Assembly: GCA_027924585.1 (NCBI GenBank) | Contig: BSBM01000059.1 | Location: 5,270,001-5,334,000 of the forward strand | Length of the DNA stretch: 64,000 nt | Reading direction: 5' to 3' | DNA from: Larix kaempferi | Lineage: Eukaryota; Streptophyta; Pinopsida; Pinales; Pinaceae | In this document: positions 45,942 to 60,570 of the stretch, one piece after another | Layout of the letters: each line of letters begins with the position of its first letter | How positions within the stretch are numbered: position 1 is the stretch's first letter | The notes under the pieces: generated by a model | Told to the model about the DNA's origin: nothing | Database searches by the model: none | Seen by the model: the letters and a program-made list of their open reading frames with translations, nothing else | Translations under genes and position numbers: made by a program

Positions 45942-46691
45942 TGTTGCAGATATTCCTGAAACTTTTTATATGAAACCACACTATAGAAGATTCATGAAAA
46001 AACTAATGGAATGGACCCACCATAGACATGTTCTATTTTGATTTTGAATTAGTCATGATCGGGGCCCAAACCAACTCACACCCCACGTTTTCACTAGGGT
46101 TTGGAAGGTTTGAACTAGCAGCTATTGATTCTGCTCATAGCATTCTAATGGTGATGTTGAACACACTCTAAACTAATGTCCCCAATGACATTAAACAGTA
46201 TAAACCCAGTAGTATATCTCTACATGCCTTTAAAAAAAGACATACCTTACCCAATGTGTAGTTGACATATTTGAGCGAATCCCAATAGTGACCCACTAAT
46301 CATAACCTGTTTTTATGGCTTGGTGATTAATATAATTAGTAATATGAATTCAGTGAAGATCAGATCAGTTTGAATTTAGAGTTACTATGAAATCAGTTTA
46401 ATTTGGTGAATTGTGTTCTGTTGTAGCGACCTGGAATGTGATCTGTACATATTCACATTTTCTATCTTAGAGGGATCCAAGTTGTTGTGTATCCTTCTCA
46501 TCCTTCTATAGCAACACGATTGTCTCTTTCCCTACATGTTCTTGTGGCTTCCCTAGCGATCTCTCTCCTTCCAACTCTTGTATTAAGTATGCTGACCTTA
46601 TCAAACTTACTTTGGCAGAGTGTTCTTAATTTTATTTGCTTGAATTGAATTGATTAACATGATACAAAGAGCTCATGCATTTTAAATTAAT

Positions 46692-47046
46692 TGTAGGAGA
46701 GATTCCCCACATCTGAAGGGTCTGGGTGCACAAACACCCACTAATAACGATGCATATCCTCTCATACAGTGCACATCTCACATGTGCCCAATTATAATAC
46801 ATTGGCATGTTAAGCTCAACTACAAATAGTATTGGAGAGTGAAAATCACTATCACAAACTTTAATTACAGAATGAATTACAGTGATAAATATGAGAGCAT
46901 GTAATAGTCAAATATTAACATGATACATGATCTCATGAATATGTAGACTTTCTTATTATAAGCTTCTTTGGATTTAGTGAATCAATAAACATGATTAGCG
47001 ATTATCACCCAATCAAGGTGTAATGAACCTTGATGGGTGCTACACA
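46692..47046 (+). repeat. Lone Copia-type LTR, copy B
   Basis: Matches 18924-19278; primer site TGGTATTAGAGC follows at 47047-47058. Confidence 0.55.
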
Positions 47047-48627
47047 TGGTATTAGAGCGCTAGTTCTAAATATGGATCCATAGAGCCCACTTCAAACCTA
47101 AAACTATGAAGTAAAAAAAACAAAAAAACTTATGTGAAAACAAATTAGCTTGAACTGCAACCTTACTAAATGAAAAAACAAATTGCAAAATTTTAGAGTG
47201 CAACTAGACATTTTTAACAGACAAGATATGAAAGACATATATTTCTCAAAATAGCTTTATATATTACAATGGAAAATAACAGGGATTCCTGTGATTAATA
47301 TTGAATATTACAATAAAATATGGGACTCAAATTCTATTCCCTTCCTTAAAACAAAAGTAATAACCATAATGATAACTACATAATTCTATGCAGTGAAGCT
47401 TCATCTTCTAGTTGTAAAAGAAAGTGTGCTATCTGTAAAAGACTTTTCCTACACTTAAAAGATGCCAAAATGTAACAAACATAAATTTGAGATCTTGTAT
47501 AGGGTAGAATAGTTGTGGAAAGCTTCCACTAGTGTGTGGAAGAAGGGCCGTTAATCCTATTGTAAACATATGCAAACAAAGGTAGGTGGGGACCTACAAT
47601 AGAATTCTTGAAACAAAATATAATGAAAAGTAGAGAGCCAGTATTTTTTTTAATATGCATAAAAAAATGGAATTTGGTTATTTAAAATGGAACCATTGAG
47701 TGTGCACAATATGATTGCATTATGGATTTTGGAAACTACTAAAGTCACCTTGTCGTCCAATTCACCAAAAATGCCCGGCGGTCTCTCAATCTCTACGATG
47801 AAACCATAACTTTAGAATCTAGTGGAGTGGATGCTATCCATCCACAAGACTGTAGCAAGTCACGGTGGTGGAATTTTTACTAATTTAGAATCACATCAAC
47901 CTCCTTTCCTTGTAATCATTCCTTCTCTTTACATTTTAGGGCCAACAACTAGTACAGACCTACATATTTCTACACCCTGACTAGAATCTATGCAAATGAT
48001 TCTTGCTTTTCTCTCACACGAACTAAAAAAAAATAGTTTGCATTCATATATACATGCACCTCTATAAATTTAGATGAGATTAGCATGAATTCTCCATCCA
48101 CCTTGAACCACCAGGGATTAAGCCATTGTCATCATCTTGTATTAAGCCTTTTCCAGGTTGTTATCAATTCATGTCTAATATGGAGAATGCCAAGGCTTCT
48201 TATGCACTAGATTTAGTAATCATTACAGTAGAGGACACCTCATTAACACACCCAACATGTTAATATTGGAAATCAGTTGGAACTACTACCCTTGAATTGG
48301 TCCAATGGGCATCTACTTTCTTGAAGTCATTCCATTGTTACAAGAATAAAGGGAGGATTTGAGGAGATTTGACAGGGAAAAGTGGACAAGATTATTGGTT
48401 GGGATAAAGCGAGGAAAAACCTCATAGCATCGACTGGTCATGTAGATTGCAAGACTAGCACTACTCCAAGATTATTCAATGACAATGAAAAAAACTATAT
48501 AGAGTCAAACCAAACGAGTCATTATAAATATCCATTTCCCCAATCTACCTATAAATTTGAAACTCACCATGATGAGCATGTGAGAAACTAATGAACATGA
48601 ACAACTCAAATTCATCGCATGCACCTC

Positions 48628-50902
48628 CTTTCTGTGGATTTCTGAGGTCTTTTGAGGAGCACGACTTGACTATGGAGGCACGATTTGGTACTTTCATGAT
48701 TATTTATTGGTTATTGTGCTATGGGGATTGACCAAGGAGGGATAAAATTACCCCTTGGACCCACCATAAGCTTCTTATTATTTTTTGTCATCATGATTTG
48801 GTGGGATTCCCCTCTTCTAGGGCGATTTTGTCCACTCATATTATATTTTATTTGTGATCCATGTATTTTATTGTTGAGCTCATCTCAACCATTGATTAGA
48901 CATTTGTATCTTTTAATCTTAGCCACTCATTCAAAAAGTGGTTAGGATTTTGGTGCCTCTCTTTCCTATTTAAAGGAGAGAGCTTCTCATTGTAAGGAGG
49001 ACTGGTGGCTCTGGATTATTGGAATAGAAAATTATTATTGCATCTATCTCCAGTGTTGTGGTGAATGTTTTTGGTGTTCGTTCGTTGGTCCTTCCTTTGC
49101 ACTGAGTTATTGGAGATCTTGTTTTGCCATATCTTTTGTACCACATTTTTGCATCTACAGGTCGAGGCCGATTTGCTTTGAGGAGGAAGTATTGGTAGGG
49201 GAAGACTCTCCCTACTTCTTCTTTGGATCTCTTCGTTGGTAACAGGGACCTTCTATTCTATGTTATCATTGCATTTTACTTGTATTTCCTCCATACTTGA
49301 CCTCTCTGATTGAAATCGATTTTCCTTGGATTGGCAGGTAGAGGAGGGCGCACTTGTGGGCTAGGGCATCAATTTGGCAAGCAAAATCAACATTCTCTCA
49401 TTTCATCTCTGCGGGAATCTTCCTCAACATCAAGGCATCTCATTCACATCACTCAGGTATGATCTCAAGGTAACTTCTTTCCATGATCTATCCACTTGTC
49501 TAAAACATTTAAAACCCTAATTAATCAAAACCCCCATTTTTACATTTTTTCAGATCTACTAAGATCTAGTGGCTTCTTGGGTAAGATATTAAAAACCCAC
49601 CTTTATAGTATCCACGGCATCCCGGATCTATAGTTTGGGGAGGATTGGCTTCCATTTTATCCTCTTCCCAAGGCATTTAGCCTTTCCAAGCAAGGGCGCA
49701 CTTCCTAGTTTGGGTTGGTTGACCTAGATCTAGTATGTGGGTAGTTGAGATTCCACTTGATTCGTGATCTATACATCCAATAACCTACCCCCAGACTGTC
49801 ACTTTTCTGATTTCTACCTTGTGGGCCCTATTCCACATTTTAAGGGATTTAATCCCCATTTTGGACCACTTGGTATCTTCAAACTCAGATCTAGTAAGAT
49901 CTAGCCATCGGATTGCCTTGAGATTGTAGATCCACACTCCCCATTGATCAACCTACTTGGATCTAAAGTTTGGATGCTATCGGACGTGTCTTGACCCCAC
50001 TTATCCCACTTTTAGGCCTCCTTGGGCAAATTCGCACCACCTTGGAGAAGGGAGTTTGTCCACTTCTAGGACATGGGTACTTGAGATTTTCGTGGATTTG
50101 GAACGGGAATAATTCAAAACCTAGGTCTAGTAGATAACCTTGTCAAATCTTGCCTTGGGGATAGCATTCCTTGTTTTAAGGGATTGTGGTCCACTTAGGT
50201 CAAACCTAGATCTAGACCTATTCATCCATCAAGACTTCAATTGCCCACTTGTCTCATGCAATAGGAGTTCTTAACCACAAGTTAACTTTACTTTGACTCC
50301 ATAATCCCAACTCCCAAGGCACTGGTTTCTCTCCAAGTCAATTCGACTTTCCTAGATTGTTGGATTAACTTTGGTTTGACCCCTGTGTGGTAAACTAAAC
50401 CCTTTGATGCCTTCATACTACATGATCAAGCGTGTCACTTGTACTAGTTAGCCCCAATTCAACCCCTAAACTACCCTGCATTGGACACGGTTCCCAAGGC
50501 AGTGGATTTTCTCACATTGAACTAGTACTTTAATCCTGGATCATATTTCACAAATCATAAGTCACTCTCACATCAATAATGAACCAAAGCTTTACTCATT
50601 GAACCCCTCACTTGTCTTGTGACTTCATCCTAAGGTCTAGGATAAACCATACACCTTACTTCTCTTAGAAAAAACTTGATTTGGTGTCTTGGTTTTGATC
50701 TCTCCTATCGGGAGTAGATCAGGTCTCCCCCTTTGTTGTCTGGGCTAGATAACATAAAGTGAAGGTCGCCTCGACTGGCATGACAACCATCTATTGGAGG
50801 TCGAGGTGATCGTGGTTGCACCTTTTGAGTTGCCCTTCCCTATTGCCATCCATGAGTGGACACATCCATAGGGGTAACTACAGTTTAGGTGATAACAGGA
50901 AC
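48628..50902 (+). repeat. LTR-like block, plus orientation, copy B
   Basis: Matches 20860-23134; inverted counterpart of 34996-37277. TATA-like site at 48967-48974. Confidence 0.6.
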
Positions 50903-50976
50903 CATCCCACAATGGGACACTCTCCACAAAGGAATAGAATAACAATTATGAATAGAGTTTATTCACCACTCCTAGT

Positions 50977-51121
50977 TGGCCACCCTGAAGATGATCCCAC
51001 GAATAACAAACACCCTGTATAAATCTACAACACACATCAACTCCTATTTGGATGACCTGAAGATGAATCCCACGAATGACAAACATCCTGTAGAAATCCA
51101 CAATGCGATGAGACCGAGGCG
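50977..51121. repeat. About 73 bp x 2 duplication, copy B
   Basis: Matches 23209-23353. Confidence 0.75.
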
Positions 51122-51361
51122 CCCTCAAGAAACCATATACTCCTCCAACCTTCATGTTGGCCGAGACATGGCAATGGAAGTTGTTTAGGCAGTCCAAATC
51201 CTAAGCAAGCAACTAGCAAACAAGTTGGAAGATTCATACATATGCAAAATAAAATAAAACCTTGAACTGAAAGCAATAACAAGCAGGTAATATCTGGCCA
51301 CACGTTTGGATGAAGTGTTCCCACATGTCCTAGAGGTAGTTATCTTCCCATAGGAGGCTTG

Positions 51362-51432
51362 CAACGCAGTCCAGTGATTAAATGCAACTATGTAGTAAAT
51401 CGTAGATACTAATTGTGGGTTGCGTTCGAAAC
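51362..51432 (+). repeat. tRNA-like head with pol III boxes, copy B
   Basis: Matches 23594-23664. Confidence 0.3.
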
Positions 51433-51435
51433 CCA

Positions 51436-54400
51436 CTACTCTACTTATAGATTCCGGTGCCTCGAATCATATGGCTGCAAATATTGACTCCTTTTCTTCA
51501 TTTGATCCAAACAGCTCCATCCCCCTCCATTTGGGAGATGACTCAAAAATTTCGTCAAAGGGTAAAGGCACAATCCATTTAGAGCATGGAAGTTTTCAAA
51601 ATGTTCTTTATGTGCCTTCCTTGGCTTCGAATCTACTTTTCGTGTATCAAATGACACACACTGGTGCGTCGAAGCAAGTTACATTCAGCACTAACAAAGT
51701 TAAAATTTCTGATATTGAAAGTGGAACATTTATTGTAGTCAGAAAGGCAAATCATACTGCAAAATACTATGATTTTTCACACTTTGTGCCGCTTGAAAAG
51801 CCCACTGCTCTTCTCACTCATGAAAATGAGGTTAGTAGGCTTTGGCATGAAGGGTTTGGACACCTTAATTACAAGTATTTGCTGTTGTTACAAAACAAAT
51901 CCATGATTGATGATCTTCCGCAGCTCCGTTCCTCGAAGGGAATTTGCCCAGGTTGCATCATTGAGAAGCACCCCGAGCACAAGTTCGACCGTGGCAAAGC
52001 TAGCAGAGCTTCTACTATTTTAGGTCTCATACATTCTGATATCAGTGGTCCGCTGCCAAATATATCCATGAATGGTTCAAGGTATGTTTTGACATTCATT
52101 GATGACTTCTCCCGCTTTACTTGGGTCTTTTTTCTCAAAAACAAGTCAGAAGTGCTTGGAAAATTCAAGGATTTTAAGGCTTCTGTTGAGACCGCCACTG
52201 AGAGCAAGATCAAAGCTCTTAGATCTGATAATGGCGGAGAATATATCAATACTGAGCTGCTGCAACTTTGTGCCGAAAGCGGAATTCAGATCCAACATAC
52301 AGTTCCCTACACACCCCAGCAGAATGGTGTAGCGGAAAGGAAGAATCGGTCACTGAAAGAGATGGCTACCTGTATGCTTGAGTCAAAAGGTTTGGCTGCA
52401 AATCTTTGGGCTGAAGCCATGAATGTTGTTGCATACATTCAGAACCGAGTTCCACATTCATCCGTGAAAGGTAAAACTCCTTTCGAAGCATTCACTGGTC
52501 ACAAGCCGGATGTGTCCAATTTGAGGGATTTTGGCTCCACTGCATGGGCTAGAATTCCTTTTGAAAAGAGAAAAGCTTTGGATCCACAAAGTACTGAATG
52601 CATCCTAATAGGATATGGAGAAGAATCAAAAGCATATAAAATCATGAATATCAGATCCAAAAAGATATTCATAGAGTGAAGTGTGAAGTTTGAAGAACCG
52701 CTTCCAGATCTGAAACTAGTCGAGGAAAACACTGTCGATCCGCAGTCTCTATAAGAAGAAGTTTCAAGAGAAGATGAAGAAAGCATCGAATCTGATATTT
52801 TTGATATGTTATCAGAATTTGATGGCCATGACATATCAAGTTCAGAATCCGACCATAATGATCCTCCTCAGTTACCAAAGTGGGCCCAAAACACTCTACA
52901 ATCTGTTGCTCCAAACATTGGAAATCCTGCTGATCCAAGGAAAACAAGAGCAGACTTTCAAAGAGCAGGTATGGCTCTTTCATTTTCTGATCCATTATTA
53001 TCTGAGAAATGTTATTTGATGATTGGTTTAGATCCCAAATCATACTATCATGCCCACCGAGACCCAAGATGGCAAACGACCATGGATGAAGAGTACAGTT
53101 CTCTTCAAAAGAACAATACATGGGAGCTAGTTTCTCTTCCACCTGGAAGAAAATTGGTCCAATGTAAGTGGGTCTACTGCACGAAAGTTACTGCTGATGG
53201 CTCTATCAACAAATACAAAGCTAGGCTGGTGGCAAAAGGTTTCTCTCAAGTCCAAGGAGTGGACTACACTGAGACCTTTGCACCGGTTGCAAAGATGGAT
53301 TCCATCCGCCTAGTTTTGGCTATTTCCGCATCCAAGCACTGGGAAGTGCACCATATGGATGTGAAGAGTGCTTTTCTACATGGAGACCTTGATGAAGAAG
53401 TATATATGAAGTAGCCAAAAGGATACATATCAGATCCATCATTAGTTTGCAAATTGAAGAAATCTTTGTATGGATTGAAACAGGCCCTTAGAGCTTGGTA
53501 CGCAAAGATGGACTCCTTCCTTCTTTCTTTTCAAAAGATGCAAATCCGATCCGAATGTGTACCTACAACAAGTTAAAGGTAACTTGCTGATTGTTGTTCT
53601 TTATGTTGATGATCTTCTCATTACTGGTAGCACTCTCCTTACAATCAACAAGCTAAAAACCGCTTTAAATCTAGCTTTTGACATGAGCGATTTGGGCTTG
53701 CTTAAGCAATTTTTGGGCTTGGAGATAGCTCAAAATTTTGATGGGATCACATTATCTCAACAAAAGTATGCTTCAGACCTGTTATTAAAGTTTAATATGG
53801 CAGAATGTAAGGTTGCTCCATTTCCATTCTTCTCAGGAATCAGTCTTGAGGAAGGAAATTCTACACTGCTTGCAGATTGCACTATGTATCGACAGTTGAT
53901 TGGTTCACTACTCTACTTGACACACTCAAGGCCTGATATTTCTTATGCCGTGAGTGCGGTATCAAGGTATATGCAGCAGCCCCATGAGCTTCATTGGCGG
54001 GCATCCAAGTGGATCTTGCAGTATGTGCAAGGTACGAGACATTTTGGCATACATTATGCTGCAGATTTTGAGCTAGATTTCATTGGTTTTACTGATTCAG
54101 ATTGGGCGGGTGATAGCATTGATTGGAAGTCCACTTCCGGTTATGTTTTCATGATTGGCCATGGCCCTATTTGCTGGTCAAGAAAAAAGCAGGCAACCAT
54201 TGCACTTTCTTCAGCAAAGGCAGAGTATCGAGGGGCAGTCAATGCCTGCATTCAAGCAGTTTGGTTGCAGGGTATTCTTTCCGAGTTTGATTTTGGTAGC
54301 ACTACTTCGATTGTCATATTTTGTGACAATCAAAGTTCTATTCAAATCTCCACAGATCAAGTTCAGCGGTAGAGAACCAAGCACATTGAGATTCATATGC

Positions 54401-54561
54401 ACTACATCCGAGAGTTGGTGCATGATCGTACCACCGTTCTGCAATATTGCCCTACTAATGAGCAAATTGCAGACATCTTCACCAAGAGCTTCACTGAGAA
54501 GAAGTTCGGTTACATCTGTTCACTGTTGGGGGTGAGTTCCATCATGGTGGAGACATATTAG
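51436..54561 (+). pseudogene. Ty1/copia pol pseudogene, plus strand, copy B
   Basis: Matches 23668-26793 with the same lesions: TGA 52677-52679, TAA 52752-52754, TAG 53412-53414, frameshift near 53518-53533, TAG 54370-54372. YVDD at about 53602-53613. Polypurine tract at 54580-54590. Confidence 0.93.
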
Positions 54562-54660
54562 ATCCATTTTATGTTTAGCTTGAGGGGGGGCTTTCTTCCT
54601 ACTGGGTTTTCCCTCTTTCCTCACTTAGCTACTGGGCTTCAGCCCTTACATATTTACTGT

Positions 54661-54825
54661 GGGAGAACACATCTACACCTTGTAAAGAATGGCTCAACAA
54701 TTACATCACGACCTTGGGAGAACACATCTACACCTTTGTCGGAAAAGCTCGAAAATTATATCATGACCATGGGAGAACACATCTACACCATGTCTGAAAA
54801 GCCTATGTGCATCTGTGTCTTCGGA
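54661..54825. repeat. 55 bp x 3 repeat, copy B
   Basis: Matches 26893-27057. Confidence 0.9.
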
Positions 54826-55143
54826 ACTCATCACACATGATCATCCTAATCATCGTCATTGCATCGTCCTGATGCATGTTGTCCAGAGCATCGTCTTGAT
54901 ACTCATCATCCATCATCAACCTAATCATACAATGTATCCACCTGATACATATCATCATACATGATCCAACTGATGCATATACATATACATGATCCAACTG
55001 ATCATACACAACATCCAACTGATGCATATACAGAGAAGTAACTGGAGCATCGTCTTGATGCTCATCATCCAGCGCTTACATCCATAGCCATGGGAAGGAT
55101 CCTCCTCTCACCATGCTTGGAATGGCTCCTTCAAATGTGTCCA
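54826..55143 (-). other. 3' tail of the minus-strand Copia element, copy B
   Basis: Matches 27058-27375; low-complexity tail without an LTR. Confidence 0.6.
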
Positions 55144-58100
55144 TCACTTCTTCCTTGAAGTGTCGTCAATCTGAATAACACCAAGCCTCTCTCTGAAGTA
55201 CTCAAACTTCACTATGGCTAGTGGTTTTGTCAACACATCTGCAACCTGCTCATCCGTCGCAACATACAGGAGCTTCACTGCTCCTCTCTGCACCATATCC
55301 CTGATATAGTGATATTTGATCTCAATGTGCTTCGACCTGTCGTGAAACACTGGGTTCTCAGACAGCTTCACACAACTCTAGTTGTCACAAAAGATACCAG
55401 TAGCCTCCAATGGGAGATCAAATAACTCAGACAGTAGCTTCCTAAGCCATACTGCCTCACAACTAGCCAAAAAAGATGCAACATACTCTGCTTTGGCTGT
55501 ACTTAGTGCTACACGGGATTGCTTCCTGCTAAACCAAGAGATCACACTTGATCCCATACTGAAGCGTCATCCAGAAGTGCTCTTCCTATCTACAGCACTG
55601 CCTTCCCAATTTGAATCAACATAACCTTGCAGGTTAAACTTTTGATTCGCATCATACTTGAGCCCATAATCAATTGTACCCTTCAGGTACCTCAAAATAT
55701 GCTTTACAGCAACAAGGTGAACACCTCTCGGATCCGTTAGGAACTAGCTCAATGTGTTCACTGCAAAGCAAATATCCGGTCTCATGTTCGTCAGGTACAT
55801 CAAGGACCCAATCATTTGACGATACATAGTGACATCAACCGGCTTAGATGAAGCATCACACAGAAGCTTCAGGTTCGATGCCATAGGTGTGGCCATGGCC
55901 TTGCAATCCATCATCCCGAACCTCTTCAGGATCTCTACTACATACTTCCCTTGTCCAAGGAAGATCCCATCTGCACTCTGCCACACCTCCATGCCTAGAA
56001 AATAGTGCATCATCCCCAAGTCCTTCATCTCAAACTCGGCGGCAAGCATCCTTCCATTCTTTCTTTTCCGCTGCTTCTTCATAGCTGGAAGGTTCTTTGT
56101 TCATAATGTCACAGAGTAAGGAAACATAACTGGTGTGTGATCTAGTCCTCTTCCTTTCTCTGTGTTCTTCTTCTAGGATGCCATACCTTTCTGCATCTTG
56201 AATGAGCTCTCTAGCCCATGTAGGTTTCCTCTTGTGAGAGTTCTTCTCACGGGGTGGATCTATAGATTCTTGCGGATCTTCAATTTCACGAACTGCTTCT
56301 AGAATTGCTTCATTCACGGTAGTATCTAGAAATCTAGTTACCTTTGGTTCTTCATGGTCATCAACAGGTGTCTTCCTCGATTTGATGTATGCTGATTCTT
56401 CATCAAATGTTACATCCCTGCTGATGTCAATCTTCTTGAACCTTGGAAAGTATATTCTGTAAGCCTTTGAGATTTCACTGTAACCCACAAAGATGCTCTT
56501 CTTTCTTGAAGGATCTAGCTTTGTCCTCTTTTCCTTTGGAATGTGTGTATATACTGGACAACCAAATATTCTGAGATGGTTAACTTTTGGTTTCTTGCCA
56601 GAGAAGACTTCTTCTGGTGTCTTATTGTCAAGTATCTTGTGAGGTGTTCTATTCTGCACATATACAGCTGTCCTAGCTGCTTTTGCTCATAAATGCATAG
56701 GTAGATCTTGGTCATGAAGCATTGCCTGTGCTGCTTCCATGATAGTTCTATTCTTCCTTTATGCAACTCCATTTGGTTGTGGATTGTAGGGAGCAGTCAA
56801 CTCCCTCTTAATCCCTGAATCACTGCATAGCTTCTTGAAATCACCTGAAGTAAATTCTCCACCATTGTCGGATCTGAAGGTCTTAATCTTCTTATCTATT
56901 TGATTTTCTATCAAGGCTTTGAATTATTTGAACTTATCAAACACTTCATCTTTATTCTTCAAGAAATAAACCGAAGTCTTCCTAGAGAAATCATCAATGA
57001 AAGAAACATAGTATACATACCCACTCAGAGAACTGGATGATGACATTGGACCACATACATCGGAGTGGATAATCTCTAAGATTCCTTTTGCTTTGCTTTC
57101 ACTGCTTGGAAATGCCTTCTTTGTGTTCTTTCCTTTTGCACATCCTTTGAAAACACCTTCATGCTTTGACTGGATTTCAGGAATACCTTCTACAGCTTTG
57201 CTTTCTATTGGGAGTGCTCTATAGTGCACATGAGAAAACCTTCTATGCCAAAGTTCACTTGGCTCCATGGATTCATGTACCATGGCATGTTCAGGTTGTC
57301 CCTTCAATTTGTACAATCCTCCCTCTTTCTCTCCAATTACTACTGCATCATCTATGGTCTTACCCTTTGGCCACATGAGTACTTGGCCATCCACAAATGT
57401 AACTCTCATTCCCTTTGCATCCAAAGATGATATGGAGAGAAGATTCTTCTTAAGTCCAGGTACATATAAAACATCTTGAATTTTTATAGACTTCCCAGAG
57501 TCTAGTTTGTAGGAGGCTTCACCACTTCCTTTTATGGGATATTGATAGTCATCCTCAAGTTTCACCTTCTGAGGTGACTCATGTTCAGATAGGTTCATGA
57601 AAGATTCTTTAAACCCAGTCACATGTTTAGAAGCCCCACTATCAATAATCCAATCATTACATCCATGAGAGATAGTACATGTGAGAGCAGAGATTAGAAC
57701 ATATTCATCTTCACTAGATGAGTCATCACTTTCTGCTCTAGCCTTCTTCTTAGGAGGTTCATCATCCTTAGCAGCATGAGCATGATATCTCCTTTTGTTT
57801 CTCTTCTTCTTCTTGTTAAAGTTGTTTTTGTTTCCCTTTTTTTTCTTGGGACAATCTGAGGCAAAGTGTCCTTTCTCATTGCAATTGAAGCATCTCAGAT
57901 CTTTCTTCTCTTTTGGATGGTAGTGAGAAAATTTCTTGCGATGAGGTGGCTCTCTCTTGAGCTTGCCTTTCTTGGTGTGAGCTGTGAGAGCTTGATCTTA
58001 ATTTCCCATCTTTTCTTCTCGGGCCACAAGTCTAGCTTCTTCCTGTGAGCATTCTTCCCACAGTCTACTGAAAGAGATTAATTTCTTTCTTGCATAGATT

Positions 58101-58587
58101 CCTTGGATGAAGGAGTCCCATGACCTAGGTAGGCCATTCAATGTGGTCATTACAATTTCACCATTCTCCACTACTTCATCCATAGCTTCAAGTTGTTCCT
58201 TGATTTGAGAGACCTTGGAAAAGTAGGATTGAATGGTCTCTCCATTCTGAAGCTTTACCCCTTTCAATTGGTTTCGCAGAGTCATCTTCTGATTTATGTT
58301 CTTTCCTTCAAACAACTTGGTCAAGGAGTCAAACATCTGCTTAGTGTCTTTAGGGAAGACACATGAGGTATGAGATGTTCTTTGATAGAATCAACAATGA
58401 TTCTCTTAGCCTTGACCAAGTTCTTCTTGTGTAAGGTCTTAGCCTCATCTCCCTGTGGGACAGGGACCTATTGACTTATGTAAGTGTCCAAATCATTTTC
58501 TTCTAGGATTAACCCAATCCTATACTTCCATGCTCGGAAGTTATCAGCTCCATCAAGCTTATCCTCAATCTTGGTGTGGTGAGACAT
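55144..58587 (-). pseudogene. Ty1/copia gag-pol pseudogene, minus strand (across the B/C boundary)
   Basis: Second complete body, reading through 55536/55537. Stops at 55378-55380, 55744-55746, 56687-56689, 56759-56761 (catalytic Glu position), 56924-56926, 57998-58000 and 58468-58470; RT-core deletion at 56041-56047. One RNase H substitution relative to the A/B body at 55494. It shares the copy B bases at the sites that separate A from B. Confidence 0.93.
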
Positions 58588-59152
58588 TTTAAAGAGTAAT
58601 TCAAATGGAAATAGAGAAGATTTAGGTCTTACCACTTGAATTGTTGAAAAACTGGATATGGAGCTCGATTAGGGTTTGTTAGAGAAACCCTAAAAATTCA
58701 AAATGTGAATTTCAAAATTCTGAAAGGATAGAAAGATGTGCCTTGATGAGCTGATCAGCTTGATATACTCAACAATTGAAAACTGCAAAGTTTCACCCTT
58801 TAGAAATGCTTTTCAATCTCCCAGATTCACTGGGGAGGGAGGACCTTGAATTAGGGTTTGAGTTTCCTGGAGCTTCACCCAACCAAAAAGTTCGATCCAA
58901 AGCTCTAAACTTCGATTTTTCCAAGGATCTTCCAGCTATGTCCTCAGATTTTAGAAATTTCTATTTTTGTGGAAACCCTAATTGTTAGGTCAAAAACTGA
59001 AACAACTCAGAATTGAATTCTGTCTCGACAAAAAGATGCGCCCTTGCTAGAGGAGTCAATCTATCTTTCTGCCTTTGATGAACTGTGAAGAGAAACCCAA
59101 ATAATAAGAAGCCCTAGCTTCCGCAGCTGCATAGTGCCTTCTTCTTAGGTAA
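58588..59152 (-). other. Copia leader, copy C
   Basis: Matches 3052-3616. Confidence 0.6.
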
Positions 59153-59164
59153 GCTTTGATACCA
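59153..59164 (-). other. Primer-binding site, initiator tRNA-Met type, copy C
   Basis: TGGTATCAAAGC on the minus strand. Confidence 0.85.
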
Positions 59165-59768
59165 TGTTAATTTTTCGATAATTTCATTCCATTATCATTC
59201 AGGATCGCTAAGAGAATAACATGTACAACATATCAACAACATATCAATTATAAACACAATCATGCAAACACACAAGAGACACAGAGTTTCACCAGGGAAA
59301 ACCAAGAAGGTGAAAAACCCCGCATTTTCCTCAGAGCTAGAATAAACCCAAGTACAAGATCACAAGGATCAAACCCAAAGACATGTCTCTAGCAGATGCT
59401 CCTCCTCCTCCACAAGTGCGCCACTTTCTCTCTTCGCTATGCAAGCTTGAGAAGTGAGTGAATGAATAGAATGAGGGACACACCCCTCTTATTTATACTT
59501 GACTTGACCTGCCAATTGATTCACTGGGGTTGACTTGCTAGTCAAGTCTAATAACCCACCCACATGACCTAATCAGGGCCGACCCCTCATTGGTGGTCTA
59601 AGAACCCATCAATACAAATGATGACACTTGTCAATACACATGATAACACTTCCAAATACAAATGACGACACTTCCAATCAGAGGAATAATACATCTCTAT
59701 GGGATATACAATAAAGTACAAATGTAATACATAGAAGAATATCTTCTAAGGTTACAAATACATCAACA
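59165..59768 (-). repeat. 5' LTR of the minus-strand Copia element, copy C
   Basis: Matches 3629-4232; TATA box at 59489-59497, 22-bp x 3 subrepeat at 59611-59676. Confidence 0.7.
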
Positions 59769-59936
59769 AGAGCAAACATCAAGGAGAAAGGATCAGGGAT
59801 CTGAAAGGTAAAGCATCTATCTACTCGATCTCTAATCAGATCTAGGAAAGTATTCTATATTCTGTCCTATTTGTTCTAGACTTACATTAAGCTAGGAAGA
59901 TCAGGCCTTGAGTCCGCTCTTGGTAGATTGTCCGTC
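59769..59936 (+). repeat. Ty3/gypsy LTR-end/leader fragment, copy C
   Basis: Matches 4233-4400. Confidence 0.5.
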
Positions 59937-60099
59937 AAACATATGTATAGGACCAATGGATCTGTTGGCGTTATTTTAGGCAAAGGAAGGTGCAAAGTGT
60001 GCAATAATACACCACCGAGTTTAGGAAGATGGCTATCATGTTGGGTATCTTACCCGATAACCCAAATGTACTCCTCAAGTATTTGGGACGGTTACATAG

Positions 60100-60570
60100 T
60101 CACATACGGAGGCAGGTGATTTTCTTCAATCCCACCATAAGGAAGATAAAGGTATGAAAAAACTCTTCCACATCAAGATCCAAGTCAAGAAGACCAAGAT
60201 TGATGATCTATTCGATTCTGGTTCATAGGAAAACCTCATAGCAAAGGATTGGGTAGGTAAGCTTGGATTGGAAGTACATGATCATTCCAGTCCCTACCCA
60301 TTTGGATGGATAAATAAGGATGTAGAACTCAGAGTCATGAAACATAAGAAGATCAAGTTCGGAATAAGTGCAGAGTACGTTGATGACGTCGAGGTAAACG
60401 TAGTACCCCTAGATGTTTGTGGTGTAGTGTTTGGAATCCCCTACATGTATATGAGGGATGGGATATTCATGAGGAGAGGCAACCAACATTGCTTGATCAA
60501 GGATGAGAAATCCTTCAACATTAACATGCACAAAGGTAAATCAAAGATCTCTTGGGTAAGTGCCGATTGA
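60100..60570 (+). pseudogene. Ty3/gypsy protease fragment, copy C
   Basis: Matches 4564-5034: DSG at 60214-60222, in-frame TAG at 60226-60228. Confidence 0.75.

Larger units (their letters stand above)
27769..55536. repeat. Tandem 27,768-bp unit, copy B
   Basis: Second, complete copy of the tandem unit in the same orientation as copy A. It differs from A at about ten single bases, for example 27799, 30001, 30051, 30059, 36615, 38267, 39754, 40265, 41514 and 55494. It agrees with copy C at the four A/B difference sites that C also covers. Equal length despite many homopolymers argues for a very recent common origin or ongoing homogenisation. Confidence 0.97.
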